From the NCBI GenBank assembly GCA_012064415.1, contig SSNU01000075.1, positions 1 to 64,000 on the forward strand: a stretch of DNA of 64,000 nt. The letters are read 5' to 3'. The stretch is from Gyrodactylus bullatarudis. Lineage: Eukaryota; Platyhelminthes; Monogenea; Gyrodactylidea; Gyrodactylidae. Both the position numbers and the translations under genes were made by a program. The notes under the pieces were generated by a model that was not told where the DNA came from, ran no database searches, and was given only the letters and a program-made list of their open reading frames with translations. Shown one piece after another: positions 54,701 to 64,000 of the stretch. How positions within the stretch are numbered: the first letter of the stretch is position 1; each line of letters starts with the position of its first letter.

Positions 54701-57700
54701 ACTCTAGTCATAATCTGGTTCAGATCTTTGTGACGGTTCTAATGATGTATAAAACATGGGTCTAAAAACCTACTTTAGATTGAGACATATCATGTTTAAA
54801 ACATTTTGTATCAACTCTAATGGACGAAAGAATTGCCTAATTATCATTTATTCACAATTTTTTCGACTTTAAGCTTTAATAACTTCGTCGAGATGATATT
54901 AAAATCATTAATGAACTAAGAATATATAAAATCAAAAAGGAACCTAAAAAGTCTTATGATAAACAAGTTTACTTGAAAGTAGTGAGATCATTTTCGGGTG
55001 TTAAATGTCAAAAAAAATCAAAACTTTGGCTCTATTATGTCACTATCTAAGATATCGTATTTTTCAAAAATTTGAACTGAACATGAAATAGCTTGCCATG
55101 ATGTGGAACTTGTGCGGCTTGGCAGTTTGAAATTATCAAAATTAAATTTTTTTTAATCTACCCCTACTATTCAGTATATTGACGATAAAGTTTTTTAACT
55201 GAGTAAAGTTTCCTCTATTAAAAATTATATTAGAAATAAACTGGTAATCTCTGATAATAAACAGAAGAAGTGAATCATTTTAGAATCTTTTATAGATGAA
55301 TTAATAAAAATCTTGAATGTGCTCAAATTATAAAAATGGGAGAAAAGAATACACGAATTTAACTACGATACAACTGTAACACCATGTTGATTTAAGGGCT
55401 TTCTGTGATTCAATATTTAAAGGATTTTCTCCAGATTTTTTAAGTCAAAAATAGATAATTTCTTCTTAGCCCTACATGGGCCACTTTTACACAAGTAGGA
55501 AAGTTTACTTTCTCAAACCACAATCATAATTTAATTTCATAAATATTTGAAATGGAGTAAATACAAAAACAATAGGTAGGGGGTGAGTAATTGGTCAAAA
55601 ACAATAGGTGTCAGATCAAGTATAATAGGTGATATTCGAGGCATATCCAAAAACAATAGGAATATGATCACTTTCAATATCTGGGGTAGAGAAGTATTCA
55701 TATACAATGGGATATACAAATATATATGGTCAAATATAATTATAATAGGTCAATCGAAGGTTTAATCTGTATTAATTTGTACCTATTTTTCTAAGCTCAA
55801 TTAGTCAATTTAAAATGGCAATCTAACTGATCTTACGTGAATCCTTTTTTTCTTAACAAAATTCCATTAAGTTTTCACTTGCAAAGAACCTCACATCTAT
55901 CGATTTAGAAAGGATCGTAGAAATACAAAATAGTGAACACTAAATCATCTTTAAACGAATCAATTCTCTCAAATGAAAAAGTTAGTAATTTTAGCTATTT
56001 TATTATTTGAAGCCCGAGAAGCATTAGATTAAGGATCAAAATCTGAGCCAAAACATTGAGCTAGAAATAGGATATAACATTTTAAATATCACATAAAGCA
56101 TTATTGAATTCAATCCGAGGAAGAACAACTCTTAAATTTCATACATATCTAATCTTCATGTAGCGGTGTAAAACATTTTGAGCTTGGAAAAATAGGTACA
56201 AATTAGGTATTAATACAGATTGACCTATTATATTTGACCATATATATTGGTATATCCCATTGTATATGAATACTTCTCTACCCCAGATATTAATAGTGAT
56301 CATATTTCTATTGTTTTTGAATATACCTCGAATATCACCTATTATACTTCATCTGACACCTATTGTTTTTGACCAATTACTCAACCCCTGCCTATTGTTT
56401 TTGTATTTACCCCATTTGAAACACTATTTTTACTCTATATTAGTTAGGAAACTAGCAAAAAAAGTATGCTCTATAAAATTTAGACAGTGCGTTCATCAAA
56501 TCGAAATAGAAAGATTTTGAAAATTTTTTTTGCGTGCTTATGTTTTATCGAACTTTAGGTTTTATTTTTCAAATTTTTCTTTTGAAAAAGAATTCAGAGT
56601 CGAAATCAGCCAAATTATTTTCATGGCTGACATAAAAAGTTATTATTTTATCAAGAGTTAAGGAGCGATTTTCTTTTCCATTAGCATTGCTTTTTGATGA
56701 TAGTTTTTTTATAGTACTGAAACCAAGAATGAATTTAAAATTTTATCAATAAACGAGAATTCCCAGTTTTAAATTAATTATTTTTATTTATTACAATAGA
56801 AAGAAACTTTTGAATAAGAAATGACCTATTCAAATCAATTTTAAAAAAACGGAATAACTTGTATGATTTTTATTCGAATTGATTTACCTTAAAAATTGCT
56901 GACCAAAATTAAATCTATAATCTTTATAACAAGACTTAAAACTGATTTCAACTATTGAATTCAAGTTGGAATATTCTTGATTTAATCTCTACAGTGATTT
57001 GAAAAATTTATCCCAAAAGATCAAGGCTGACTGATATTTCTAAGACCCTCATAATTATAATTGACGATAAAAAGTTAGTTCAATAGCTATAGATATTAAA
57101 TTCCAACCTGGGATTTTTTAATAAACAATTTTGCAATAATTAATTTCTTTGAGAATAAATTACCTTTAGGAACACTGAAAAAGGGTGCAATGTATCTCTG
57201 TGTGCTTGAGATGAATTCGACAACCCTACGAGCAGCAGGTTCGTTGTTCTGACCATTCTGATAGAAAATATCCATGGCAGCAGAATCATTACTTTTAGAG
57301 TTTGATTTTCTCTTTTGAAAGCATTTATCACAAACACGAACAGTTGTATCAGGATAACCTCGTTCTGGAACAAATATCCTTGCTGTTGAGCATGAATCAC
57401 AGACACCCATGCCACAGGCACGACAATGGTGTTTGCAACCGTCATCATTGATGTTATCTGTAATCTTTTTATTTTGATTCTTTGATGAAGAAGAGATAAT
57501 TTCACTGAAACTCTTTCCACAGCAATAACACTCAGTTATGGAAGCATTTGGTTGCCAATAGTCAGGTGCCACAAAGTCAGCAACATAATCGCTAACAACA
57601 CGAGCATGTGGAGCTGCAAAGTCACTAATATTGACGGCAGCATCGTTGATTTTATCGATAAGGTGTTGTGAAACAGTATGAATACCCTAAAATAAAATAG

Positions 57701-60642
57701 AATTAGCCTATCAGTGCATTCTCAAATTCATCATATTCAACCATGTGATATTAGCTTTTATCAACAGATTTATTAAGATATTATGATAAATTATTGGATG
57801 TTTTAATAAACCTTAGAGTGTAATTGTATAAGAATAAACTTATCGATTATTCACTAAAATAATTATAATAAGAATTATATAATAATTGGAATTGAATTTT
57901 AACGAATAATTATAATTTTTTAAATACGGATAGTTTTTATCAATCATTACTATCCATTGTGATAATTTATTTCATATAGAATATCTAGAATGTGAAATAA
58001 ACTTTGACTGGTTACATTTTGAATAAAAATCGATTTGAGATAGAAAAAATAGTTTGATTCAAGATTATATCTAGAAGATTATTCTATTAATTTCAGGGAC
58101 CAAATTCTTTTTAAAAAGAATAAATATTCATGGAGATTTTAAAATCTATACATTTTTACTACTATTTAAAATATAATTTCTAGAGCGTCAAAAATATAAC
58201 ATAAAAAAACTCATTTATAGGCGCTTATAGAATAGCAATTATTTTTTTGGGCCATATTATTATGATTTTTAAAATTTTCCTACTACTTACGAGTGAATAT
58301 TAATAAATAAGAAATAATTCAAAAAATGATTTGCTACGGTTGACAGTGCAACAGCAAATCTTACAATATAGATCTCCCGTTCTAGATTCTAGGAATTCAT
58401 TGGGTCAGGATTCGATAAAATTTGTTATTTTAACCCTTAAAGTCCCACTGGGTTATTTCTATCACATGTCATTTTAGCAACTCATCATTATTATTCATGA
58501 GCCTCAGAAAATACACTTTGTTTACCACCCATTCGATAGGAAATTTATTAATCTCCTGGAATACGCAAAGATCTTGGCTCTATCATTCGTCAAACTCGTG
58601 CTATATTAATTTAAAGAGAGTTGATTCTCTTGAAAAAACGTTTTTATGAAACCTACTTTCCAGGTCATAGATAAAAAGTAAGATAAATTTTTTCGAATAA
58701 TCATACCTGTAGAATTCAAATATGCAATCACTTGAACTATATCTCCTAAAGCTACAAAGATAGTCTGTTTTTGGATCAAAAAATGACCAAAAATTTGATC
58801 GATAATCAAAAATAATTGCGTTAAAACAACTATGGATTTTTTAATCAGCGTATTCACCAAAGATAGATAGACAGAAGATTGAATGCGAATCATGAAAAAA
58901 AATTCTCTAGGACTTTAAGGGTCAAGGGTACTTGGTGTTGAAGCCTTTGGCATGGTGCATGACGTAATCAAAATGTCAATCAAGGGAAATCAAAGAATGA
59001 ATGTGATTGGTCAATTAGATTAGGTATGGGTATATTCCATAAAAAGTATACATTGTGTATAAATATGTCTTTCAAAAAATATGACCGATATATGCTCTTA
59101 TAAAATTTTTATATACAACCTCACGCCTCTTCTGATTTATTTTTTTAATATACCTTACTTATAAAATATAACTTATATGACTTTTTGATGCTCTATTAAT
59201 TTTCCATGATAATTTTGGTTAAATCTTAAATAAATATTAATTTTAGACGCAAAAAATTAAATTTACTTTAAGAGGTGATGTCTCTCCAGGCCATAAATGA
59301 ATGACACGCCAATCAACTTCGGCTGTCCTCTCCGGTACTGGATTATTTGACCACTGAGCACGACTTTTGTAAACCACGCCGTGTCGTTGACATTCGAGAA
59401 CGAATCCATGCCAAATGTACTTGATAACTCCAGTGACTGTTGTATCTGAATAGCCAAATGTTTTTGGAGTCAAACTAGTCTCTCGACCCTCAGCAGTACA
59501 CTTTTTGCACATGTAAATTTTATTCTCCAACGATGGTTCATATCGACAAGGATGATTGTGATTTAGATCAGTCATGTGATTTTTGTTTTCTGATTTTTCA
59601 TGACCCAATCCAAGAGAACATCTTACTTGACAAGAGAGACACTTTGCAGGACATGTAAAATATTCCTGGACAAATGTTGTTTCACTATTTGCCGGTAGTT
59701 CGCTAGAAAAGTGCTCGTTTAAATTGGCCAACATATTGAATATATGCTTCAACTTCCTCGGATTACGCGAGATATTAACTTTGCATAAGGTGTAAACCAA
59801 TTCAGTCAGGGGAGTGAAATCAGTCTCTGAGTCTACAATTTTTGAGCCAAGATACTTTAAGGAAGAGAATGCATTGACATTACGATTGATATTTCTAATC
59901 TTTTCATATAACAAAGCTTCATTCTCATTATTAACCGCATCAAGAGGTTGAGTATGTCGTGTTTCCTAAAGATTAATAACGAAGAGTTATAATTTAAATT
60001 TGCAAAACTTTTAGACAAAAACACACTTGAAAAATAATGACATCTGGGCCAAGATGACGATGATCTATATTGTAATCTCTGCATATTGCTTGTAAATCTT
60101 TCATAAAATGTTCGGTGAATGCATCAGATGCATCAGCTAGAAATGTAAACATGTCAGCATGTAAACGATTTGCCATAGTTCTATATATTATAACATCAGA
60201 TATGGCAAAAACTTTAAGTAGTAAGCGTTTTTGTTTATTTGGATTGTTAGAAGAACCTAAGAGGCCTTCGGTATCGAGAAAAATAAGATTTTTAGATGGC
60301 AAATAGGCTGTGGAAACACCCAAAGTGCAAGCAGTTTGAGTTTTACAGGTTGCAAAAACTTCTTCTTTATCAAAGAAGGAGCAATTCAAAGTATGAGATT
60401 TTCCATCACCTGTATTACCAACGATAGAGACGACTTTAACGCTTGCATCAATTGGACAATCAAGAGCTTTTCCAAAGTCGTTAACATTTTTATACTAAAA
60501 TAATAATTATCAAGAACCTCACAATCATATTTTCATTCTCATCAAATAATTTGACACAGGAATATTGTTTAGAATGCTTAGGGGATTGTATCTCTCCAGA
60601 ATTATTTCTGAGAAAATTTTCATTCATCTTATTTCCACTCAT
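48785..60642 (-). CDS. ZFYVE1: ZFYVE1/DFCP1-like: GTPase-like domain plus two FYVE fingers
   Basis: Five exons on the minus strand: 60642-60523, 60494-60027, 59965-59267, 57686-57164, 49152-48785; 725 residues versus 777 in human. ATG at 60642 follows an in-frame stop. Exon 2 has the P-loop GNTGDGKSHT and FLDTEGLLG. Exon 3 has a Cys/His zinc cluster (CPAKCLSCQVRC, later YMCKKC) and IHLWPGE. Exon 4 has FYVE 1 (DYWQPN, CYCC, KHHCRACG, PERG) with an unusually long insert of about 20 residues after the first Cys pair. Exon 5 has FYVE 2 (DYWQPN, CNCC, HHCRKCGKG, PERG). FYVE fingers bind PI3P; DFCP1 marks ER omegasomes and lipid droplets. Introns are 28 nt, 61 nt, 1.6 kb and 8.0 kb; all splice phases agree. 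The stop codon lies inside AAAGTAAGT, so a further exon cannot be excluded. Confidence 0.88.
49202..49665. mobile_element. piggyBac-type MITE, copy 1 (ZFYVE1 last intron)
   Basis: Flanked by TTAA at 49198-49201 and 49666-49669. Ends CACTTAAAGTCC and GGACTTAAAGGA. The frame 49223-49447 (FVALADRAQTIAYLNSTGMN) also occurs in the second copy in the inverse orientation at 58434-58921, but is probably carried along by DNA similarity. 464 bp. Confidence 0.75.
50096..50411. repeat. 89-bp direct duplication around an N and a PLE fragment
   Basis: 50096-50184 repeats exactly or nearly at 50323-50411. Between them is n at 50185, then about 135 bp that match 15740-15885, the minus-strand PLE family E coding tail (ATCTCGATTTTTGC, CTCTGCCTGTTATGCCAAG). 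Either a retroelement insertion with a long target duplication or a local assembly error. Confidence 0.8.
50351..51767 (+). pseudogene. hAT transposase with N-terminal zinc finger, frameshifted
   Basis: ATG at 50351: SNFQNIFTIDTSQEDYLYC, then a C-x2-C...H-x5-H finger (CIICDSSFKANKKDNLTKHL, SSTKHQ). Middle part has FLIVDESRINERPTFAVLIG with the first catalytic Asp and YLLLSDAASYM with the second, to 51067. A frameshift follows, then HNCAMIIKESN...TRWGNWLEAVEYY (51040-51288, the hAT C..H and TRW blocks). After a stop, 51474-51767 has the C-terminal dimerisation signature STHPTSTQVERSFSQMK. Related to the hAT group that gave rise to CGGBP1-like zinc fingers. Two breaks only, so relatively young. 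Confidence 0.85.
51830..52678. other. ZFYVE1 intron sequence; nothing recognised
   Basis: AT-rich intronic sequence with no coding frame or repeat seen. Confidence 0.4.
52679..53345. mobile_element. MITE-like element with about 90-bp terminal inverted repeats
   Basis: CAGTTAGACCTGTGACTTAT at 52679 and its inverse ending 53345; the arms include CTCTTCCCTCGGCCCC and ATCATCATCATACTTATG. The centre has a broken plus-strand frame (NPEERDTQQ, NKDKRCVNVFRIRFPEKVW) that may be a transposase scrap. Confidence 0.8.
53346..55545. other. ZFYVE1 intron sequence; nothing recognised
   Basis: 2.2 kb AT-rich. No ORF with known motifs, no tandem or inverted repeat of note. Confidence 0.4.
55546..56421. mobile_element. 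Element with about 240-bp inverted arms of ACAATAGGT-type repeats
   Basis: TTTGAAATGGAGTAAATAC at the left and the inverse of TTTCAAATGGGGTAAATAC at the right. Both arms (about 55546-55790 and 56175-56421) carry repeated CAAAAACAATAGG and (A/T)ATAATAGGT units. Apparent frames in the arms repeat on both strands for that reason and are not genes. No transposase. Confidence 0.75.
56422..57163. other. ZFYVE1 intron sequence next to the FYVE 1 exon
   Basis: AT-rich; donor AAG/GTAATT of the minus-strand exon at 57164/57163. Confidence 0.4.
57687..58433. other. ZFYVE1 intron 3, right of FYVE 1 exon
   Basis: AT-rich; nothing recognised apart from the acceptor TTATTTTAG beside 57686. Confidence 0.4.
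58434..58921. mobile_element. piggyBac-type MITE, copy 2 (inverted relative to copy 1)
   Basis: TTAA at 58430-58433, then CCCTTAAAGTCCCACTGGG; right end CTAGGACTTTAAGGG followed by TCAA (58922-58925, one mutation from TTAA). Shares about 400 bp with 49202-49665 in inverse orientation, for example CCCATTCGATAGGAAATTTA. 488 bp. Confidence 0.75.
58922..59266. other. ZFYVE1 intron 3, right end
   Basis: AT-rich; ends at the minus-strand donor GTAAAT beside 59267. Nothing else seen. Confidence 0.4.
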
Positions 60643-60791
60643 TTAGATTAAAAATCTTTTTCATCAATTAAAATAAATATAGAAATAATTTCTGGAATTA
60701 TAATGAGCGCCTATTTGCAACAAAAACTTTTCAGTAGAATAACCAGTGTTTTAATTCACATTTAATTTGAAATCAATCTCATAGTCAACTA
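60643..60791. promoter_or_regulatory. Likely shared divergent promoter of ZFYVE1 and eIF2-beta
   Basis: Only 149 bp separate the two start codons, which point away from each other. No TATA box in a convincing place. Both 5' untranslated regions must lie here, so the promoters overlap. Inferred from spacing only. Confidence 0.5.
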
Positions 60792-61529
60792 ATGGAAGAC
60801 GCACTCGACACTCTTGACTTGACTAAGACAAAGAAAAAGTCCAAGAAACTTAGTGAAGATCTCAAAAAATTAGATATTAACGAAGAGACTAAGCCAAAGT
60901 CAAAGAAAAAGTCTGCAGATGTTGAAAATATTGCGGATGAGTTGAATCTAGGCGAGAAGAAAAAGAAAAAAAAGAGTACCAAGGCTCCATCCGAAGTTAA
61001 AAATATCATTACTGAGGATACTGAAAATGTAGCAGATGCTGCTGGTTATTCATATGACATGCTTCTTAAGAGAATATTTGATCAAATTCAGGCTAACAAT
61101 CCGGAATTTGTATCAGATAAGAAGAATTTACTTATTATGGAGCCCCCACAATTGGCTAGGATTGGTAGTAAAAAGACTAGCTTTGTTAATTTCCCAAAGG
61201 CTTGCACTTCTTTGAATCGAGATCCAAGTCATTTATCAGCTTATATCTTCGCTGAATTGGGTACTTTTGGTTCTGTTGATGGTAACGGGGCTCTTATTAT
61301 AAAAGGACGTTATCAAGTCAAGCACATTGAACCTATCCTCCTTAGCTACTGCCGGACTTATGTGAAGTGTGCCACATGCCAGTCTCCTAAAACAAAATTG
61401 GAAAAAGGCTCTCGTCTACTGTTTGTTCAATGTCTTCATTGTAATTCTAAGATTACAGTTAAGAATGTATCTAGTGGTTTCCAGGCTGTCACCTCGAAAC
61501 GCTCAAATCTTCGAGCTAAAGCTGTTTAA
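60792..61529 (+). CDS. EIF2S2: Translation initiation factor eIF2 subunit beta
   Basis: Single-exon 245-residue frame. Three lysine blocks (KTKKKSKK, KPKSKKKS, GEKKKKKKS) in the first 65 residues are the K-boxes that contact eIF5 and eIF2B-epsilon. A central domain (YSYDMLLKRIFDQIQANNP, KKTSFVNFPKACTSLNRDP, GSVDGNGALIIKGRY) and the zinc finger CATC...CLHC (residues about 191-216) are followed by the family ending GFQAVTSKRSNLRAK. Shorter than the usual 310-335 residues because the segment between K-boxes and core is reduced. Core identity to animal homologues is visibly low, in line with a fast-evolving genome. Part of the eIF2 GTP-Met-tRNAi complex in the cytosol. Confidence 0.95.
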   Translation: MEDALDTLDLTKTKKKSKKLSEDLKKLDINEETKPKSKKKSADVENIADELNLGEKKKKKKSTKAPSEVKNIITEDTENVADAAGYSYDMLLKRIFDQIQANNPEFVSDKKNLLIMEPPQLARIGSKKTSFVNFPKACTSLNRDPSHLSAYIFAELGTFGSVDGNGALIIKGRYQVKHIEPILLSYCRTYVKCATCQSPKTKLEKGSRLLFVQCLHCNSKITVKNVSSGFQAVTSKRSNLRAKAV

Positions 61530-61559
61530 CTATATTAACTCTCAATATATATTCTATTA

Positions 61560-63994
61560 ATGAAACTAAAATTTTCTTCTCATTCAAAGTAATTTTTCGA
61601 TAAAATCTAAACCAAATATTACTATTTCAGAGTTTTTCATCTACACTAAGATTAAACGATATAAATGATTATATTGGACCATCGGCCACTTGTATTTTAC
61701 CAATTAAAATAGAAACGAATTCTACAGGAAAAAGCCTCACTCAAAAGTCAAAATTAAGAATATCTGATGATGGAGACTATGAAATAATCGATGAGGTATG
61801 TCCAAAAATAATAAATATACTATGCTACAGTGTAAATATCTTTTGTGAAGGAGAATGCTACAAATATCATCAATAATAATCTATTGATCAATTTGTATGC
61901 GATTTGTACATAATTGTAGATCCATTCATTAGTTTCTGATGTCTTTATAAAATTTGTGTTTGTTAGGGATTACAACTTTCAGTTTAAAATATGATCCTAC
62001 TTGTACATCTAATGAAATACTTCGAATGATCACTCTATGTATTTTCAGATCTGAAAAGATATGAGGATTTAATTAATCATGGAAAATTCGTCAGAGATTT
62101 TACAATTCATATTCCTCATATAAAGTATCAATTAGCTGTATCTACTGAATTACTTAAACCCGTAATTCCATTGGAACTGTTCCAAATCAGTCTCAATCTC
62201 ATTTAAAAAAAAATATTTTAAATTCTATATTTATACCAAAAATTCTTTTATACAAATCTCATCTACTTTAACTTTATGAAATCGAACCATTGGAAAATTG
62301 TATAGTTGTACACTGTACAAAGAAATAAAATTCCTATAAAAAGAGAAGAGTTGTGAAAAACATCCCTTTGAATCTTGAGTCTATCCTCATTAATCGATAA
62401 AATGGACCAATAGAAATTGAGTAAAGTTTAGGTTTACAAAAGTCATGATATTCATTGATTGGTTTCCTCATTATAGTAGGGCACCAAAAAAGTGGCACGA
62501 AATTGTCGTAAAGTGGCAAATTGATCAAAAATAAGTGGCAAAAATGGCACTTACCAAAATAGTAAAATTTTGGTGTTTTACTTAACTACTTACTAGTAAA
62601 TTTACACTACAGTGAATTCTCTAATAATTGTATATAAAAAAGACCAACTCGATAAAAAATAATCGACCCTCTACTATAAAGTAGTCGTATTAAAATTGTA
62701 ATAAAAAAATCCCAGGCTCAACTTTTAACCATAATTTTTCCAATGTTTTTTCAGTCATATGATTGAAACGACCTCATATTCAGATTTGATATGCATTAAT
62801 CTACCAAGATTACGATTTTGAGCATTTTTCATAATTCATCGATAAAATTTATACCATTCGATTGAGAATCAAAAATTATATACCTTTCAACTATTTGTTT
62901 CTATGAAAAACTTAACAGAAAACACCAGTGGCTGTCTAAAATCAATTAAGAGTTTTATCCGCAAACATTTCATTTCTTAAGAATCATCTAAATTCCAAAG
63001 CTTACTTGTGAAGGGATTGACTCTGATGTGATACAACTTTGACTTTTTCCCCTCTCGGTGAAGAGTTTTGAGGGTAATATTTACACAGACCCACCCACCC
63101 AGACTACTTTATATGTAATACAAACATACGAACACATAGTATTGACTAATGAAGTCATTCATTACGCATGCAGATGTAACCAATAAGAAGATGATTAGAA
63201 ATAATTGATTAATAAAAATTGATTTTTCCATATTAAATTTTTCACAAAAAGTGGCATCTAGTGGCTAAAGGCGCAAAAAAATCTAAAAATGGTAAAAGTG
63301 GCAAATTTGGTGCTCTACTCATTAGTAATTACATGAAATTTCCTCTAGAATCTCATTTAGAACTGCTTTATGTATATTTTAGGTCTTTTATCTATTAGTT
63401 GTCTTTAGTCTAAAAAGGGTTAAAGAGTCTTGTATTTCAGCATGATAATGAGAATTTATAAACTAAGAAATTCTAAAAAAGTGGTCTGAATTAACTAACG
63501 ATGATGAATGAATAAAAAATCCCTAATATGATTTTCCCCTCTTAGAATAGAAAAAAAATTTATGCACAAGCGTTTAATTTCTTCTAAATCATCTATCTCC
63601 TAGATGAATTTGTGACAAAAAACCATGTAGTTTTTGATTCATTGTTCGCTCAATCCTGAAATTATATTTTTCCATAAACTTAAAATAAGAATCAGAAAAA
63701 AATCTTTTAAAATGATCAACTTATAACTAGTTTTTGATCTCTGGTAGGGAAAGAGTTAAATTTAATTTTTATAAAACTTTATTTTGCCATGTATAAAAAT
63801 TTATTATAAAATTAAAAATTTTTATTCATTCAAAAATTCATCAGACTGGTCAGGTGCAAAAGCCAGAAAAAGCCAAAATTACATTAAATGATTGTTTAGC
63901 CTGTAGCGGATGCATAACCACATCTGAGACTATCCTAATTGCTGAGAACAACTCGGAGAAATTGATGAGTTTCATCGATGAAAACTCAAAGAAA
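61560..63994 (+). CDS. CIAO3: CIAO3/NARFL (Nar1, IOP1) 5' exons; gene continues past the right edge
   Basis: Exon 2 61633-61795 (FSSTLRLNDINDYIGPSATC, then ILPIKIE, RISDDGDYEIIDE) and exon 3 63845-63994 (KITLNDCLACSGCITTSE, LMSFIDENSKK) follow Nar1-type proteins closely; the C-x2-C-x2-C and the earlier Cys of ATC are the N-terminal Fe-S ligands. Exon 1 is proposed as 61560-61588 (MKLKFSSHS), joined by a 44-nt intron ending CAGAG; this keeps the frame and places Phe-Ser at the family's usual position, but is inference. Donor GTAAGT at 63995. The protein targets Fe-S clusters to cytosolic and nuclear apoproteins in the CIA pathway. The start codon is 30 bp after the eIF2-beta stop, so shared or trans-spliced transcription is possible. 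Confidence 0.85.
61796..62474. other. CIAO3 intron 2, left part, with a lone 52-codon frame
   Basis: From 62051 to 62206 an open stretch after ATTTTCAG reads LKRYEDLINHGKFVRDFTIH, then IPHIKYQLAVSTELL and PLELFQISLNLI before TAA. It looks like a genuine terminal exon (acceptor, balanced composition) but does not fit CIAO3, and I do not recognise it. The rest is AT-rich. Confidence 0.35.
62475..63319. mobile_element. Short TIR element with GTGGCA repeats in CIAO3 intron 2
   Basis: AGTAGGGCACCAAA at 62475 and the inverse of AGTAGAGCACCAAA at 63319. Multiple AAGTGGCA units just inside both ends. Flanks CATTAT and CATTAG may be a short duplication with one change. hAT-like ends are possible; no transposase. 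Confidence 0.7.
63320..63844. other. CIAO3 intron 2, right part
   Basis: AT-rich intronic sequence ending at acceptor TTCATCAG (63844). Nothing recognised. Confidence 0.4.
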
Positions 63995-64000
63995 GTAAGT

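Noticed and set aside
55537..56520. Frames repeating on both strands (MYIPLYMNTSLPQIL and others)
   Set aside because: They arise from the inverted arms of the TIR element at 55546-56421 and are not independent genes.
1..64000. tRNA, rRNA or CRISPR features
   Set aside because: No cloverleaf with conserved T-loop (GGTTCRANTCC), no rRNA signature and no regularly spaced repeats were seen.

Overview
The window is about 70% A+T and looks like a transposon-rich nuclear genome of an animal. Three host genes at the right end are ordinary animal housekeeping genes: ZFYVE1/DFCP1-like (minus strand, 60642 to 48785), the beta subunit of eIF2 (60792-61529) and the start of the Fe-S assembly factor CIAO3/NARFL (from 61560, running off the right edge). 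Their proteins are strongly diverged, and several introns are only 25-28 nt while others are kilobases long and full of transposons. This points to a fast-evolving, small-intron metazoan lineage. Dicyemids are one group I know with introns this size, but that is inference and the species is not identified.

Layout. 0.2-2 kb: decayed Penelope-like element (PLE) preceded by two opposed hammerhead-like motifs. 3.1-11.3 kb: remains of a LINE, a PLE, a Tigger/pogo transposase, piggyBac-like pieces and a Ty3/gypsy pol gene. 11.4-12.5 kb: four exons of an unrecognised gene (gene A). 12.8-13.5 kb: near-perfect 360-bp-arm palindrome. 14.2-17.5 kb: a PLE inside a Tc1/mariner inside a long-TIR element. 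17.8-20.8 kb: PLE with both pseudo-LTRs. 21.1-34.5 kb: four exons of a second unrecognised gene (gene B), related to gene A; its introns hold a hAT split by a MULE, another PLE, a KRBA2-like integrase element and several TIR elements. 34.8-48.2 kb: LINE piece, second gypsy, two further PLEs, a degenerate two-ORF LINE and a solo hammerhead. 48.8-64 kb: the three host genes, with more transposons in the introns.

Two things stand out. First, at least five PLE families carry a hammerhead-like ribozyme motif (CTGANGA, a short loop, GAAA, then a small self-complementary hairpin) just downstream of the ORF. In four families the loop after CTGANGA is complementary to a block 10-20 nt upstream, and the paired sequences differ between families while pairing is kept, which indicates a conserved loop-loop contact. 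Second, genes A and B are built of exons of about 60-95 codons that all join in phase 1 and share a recurring hydrophobic pattern, as in proteins assembled by exon duplication. I do not recognise the domain.

ZFYVE1 and eIF2-beta are head to head 149 bp apart, and CIAO3 appears to start only 30 bp after the eIF2-beta stop codon, so the host genes are tightly packed even though the genome around them is not.
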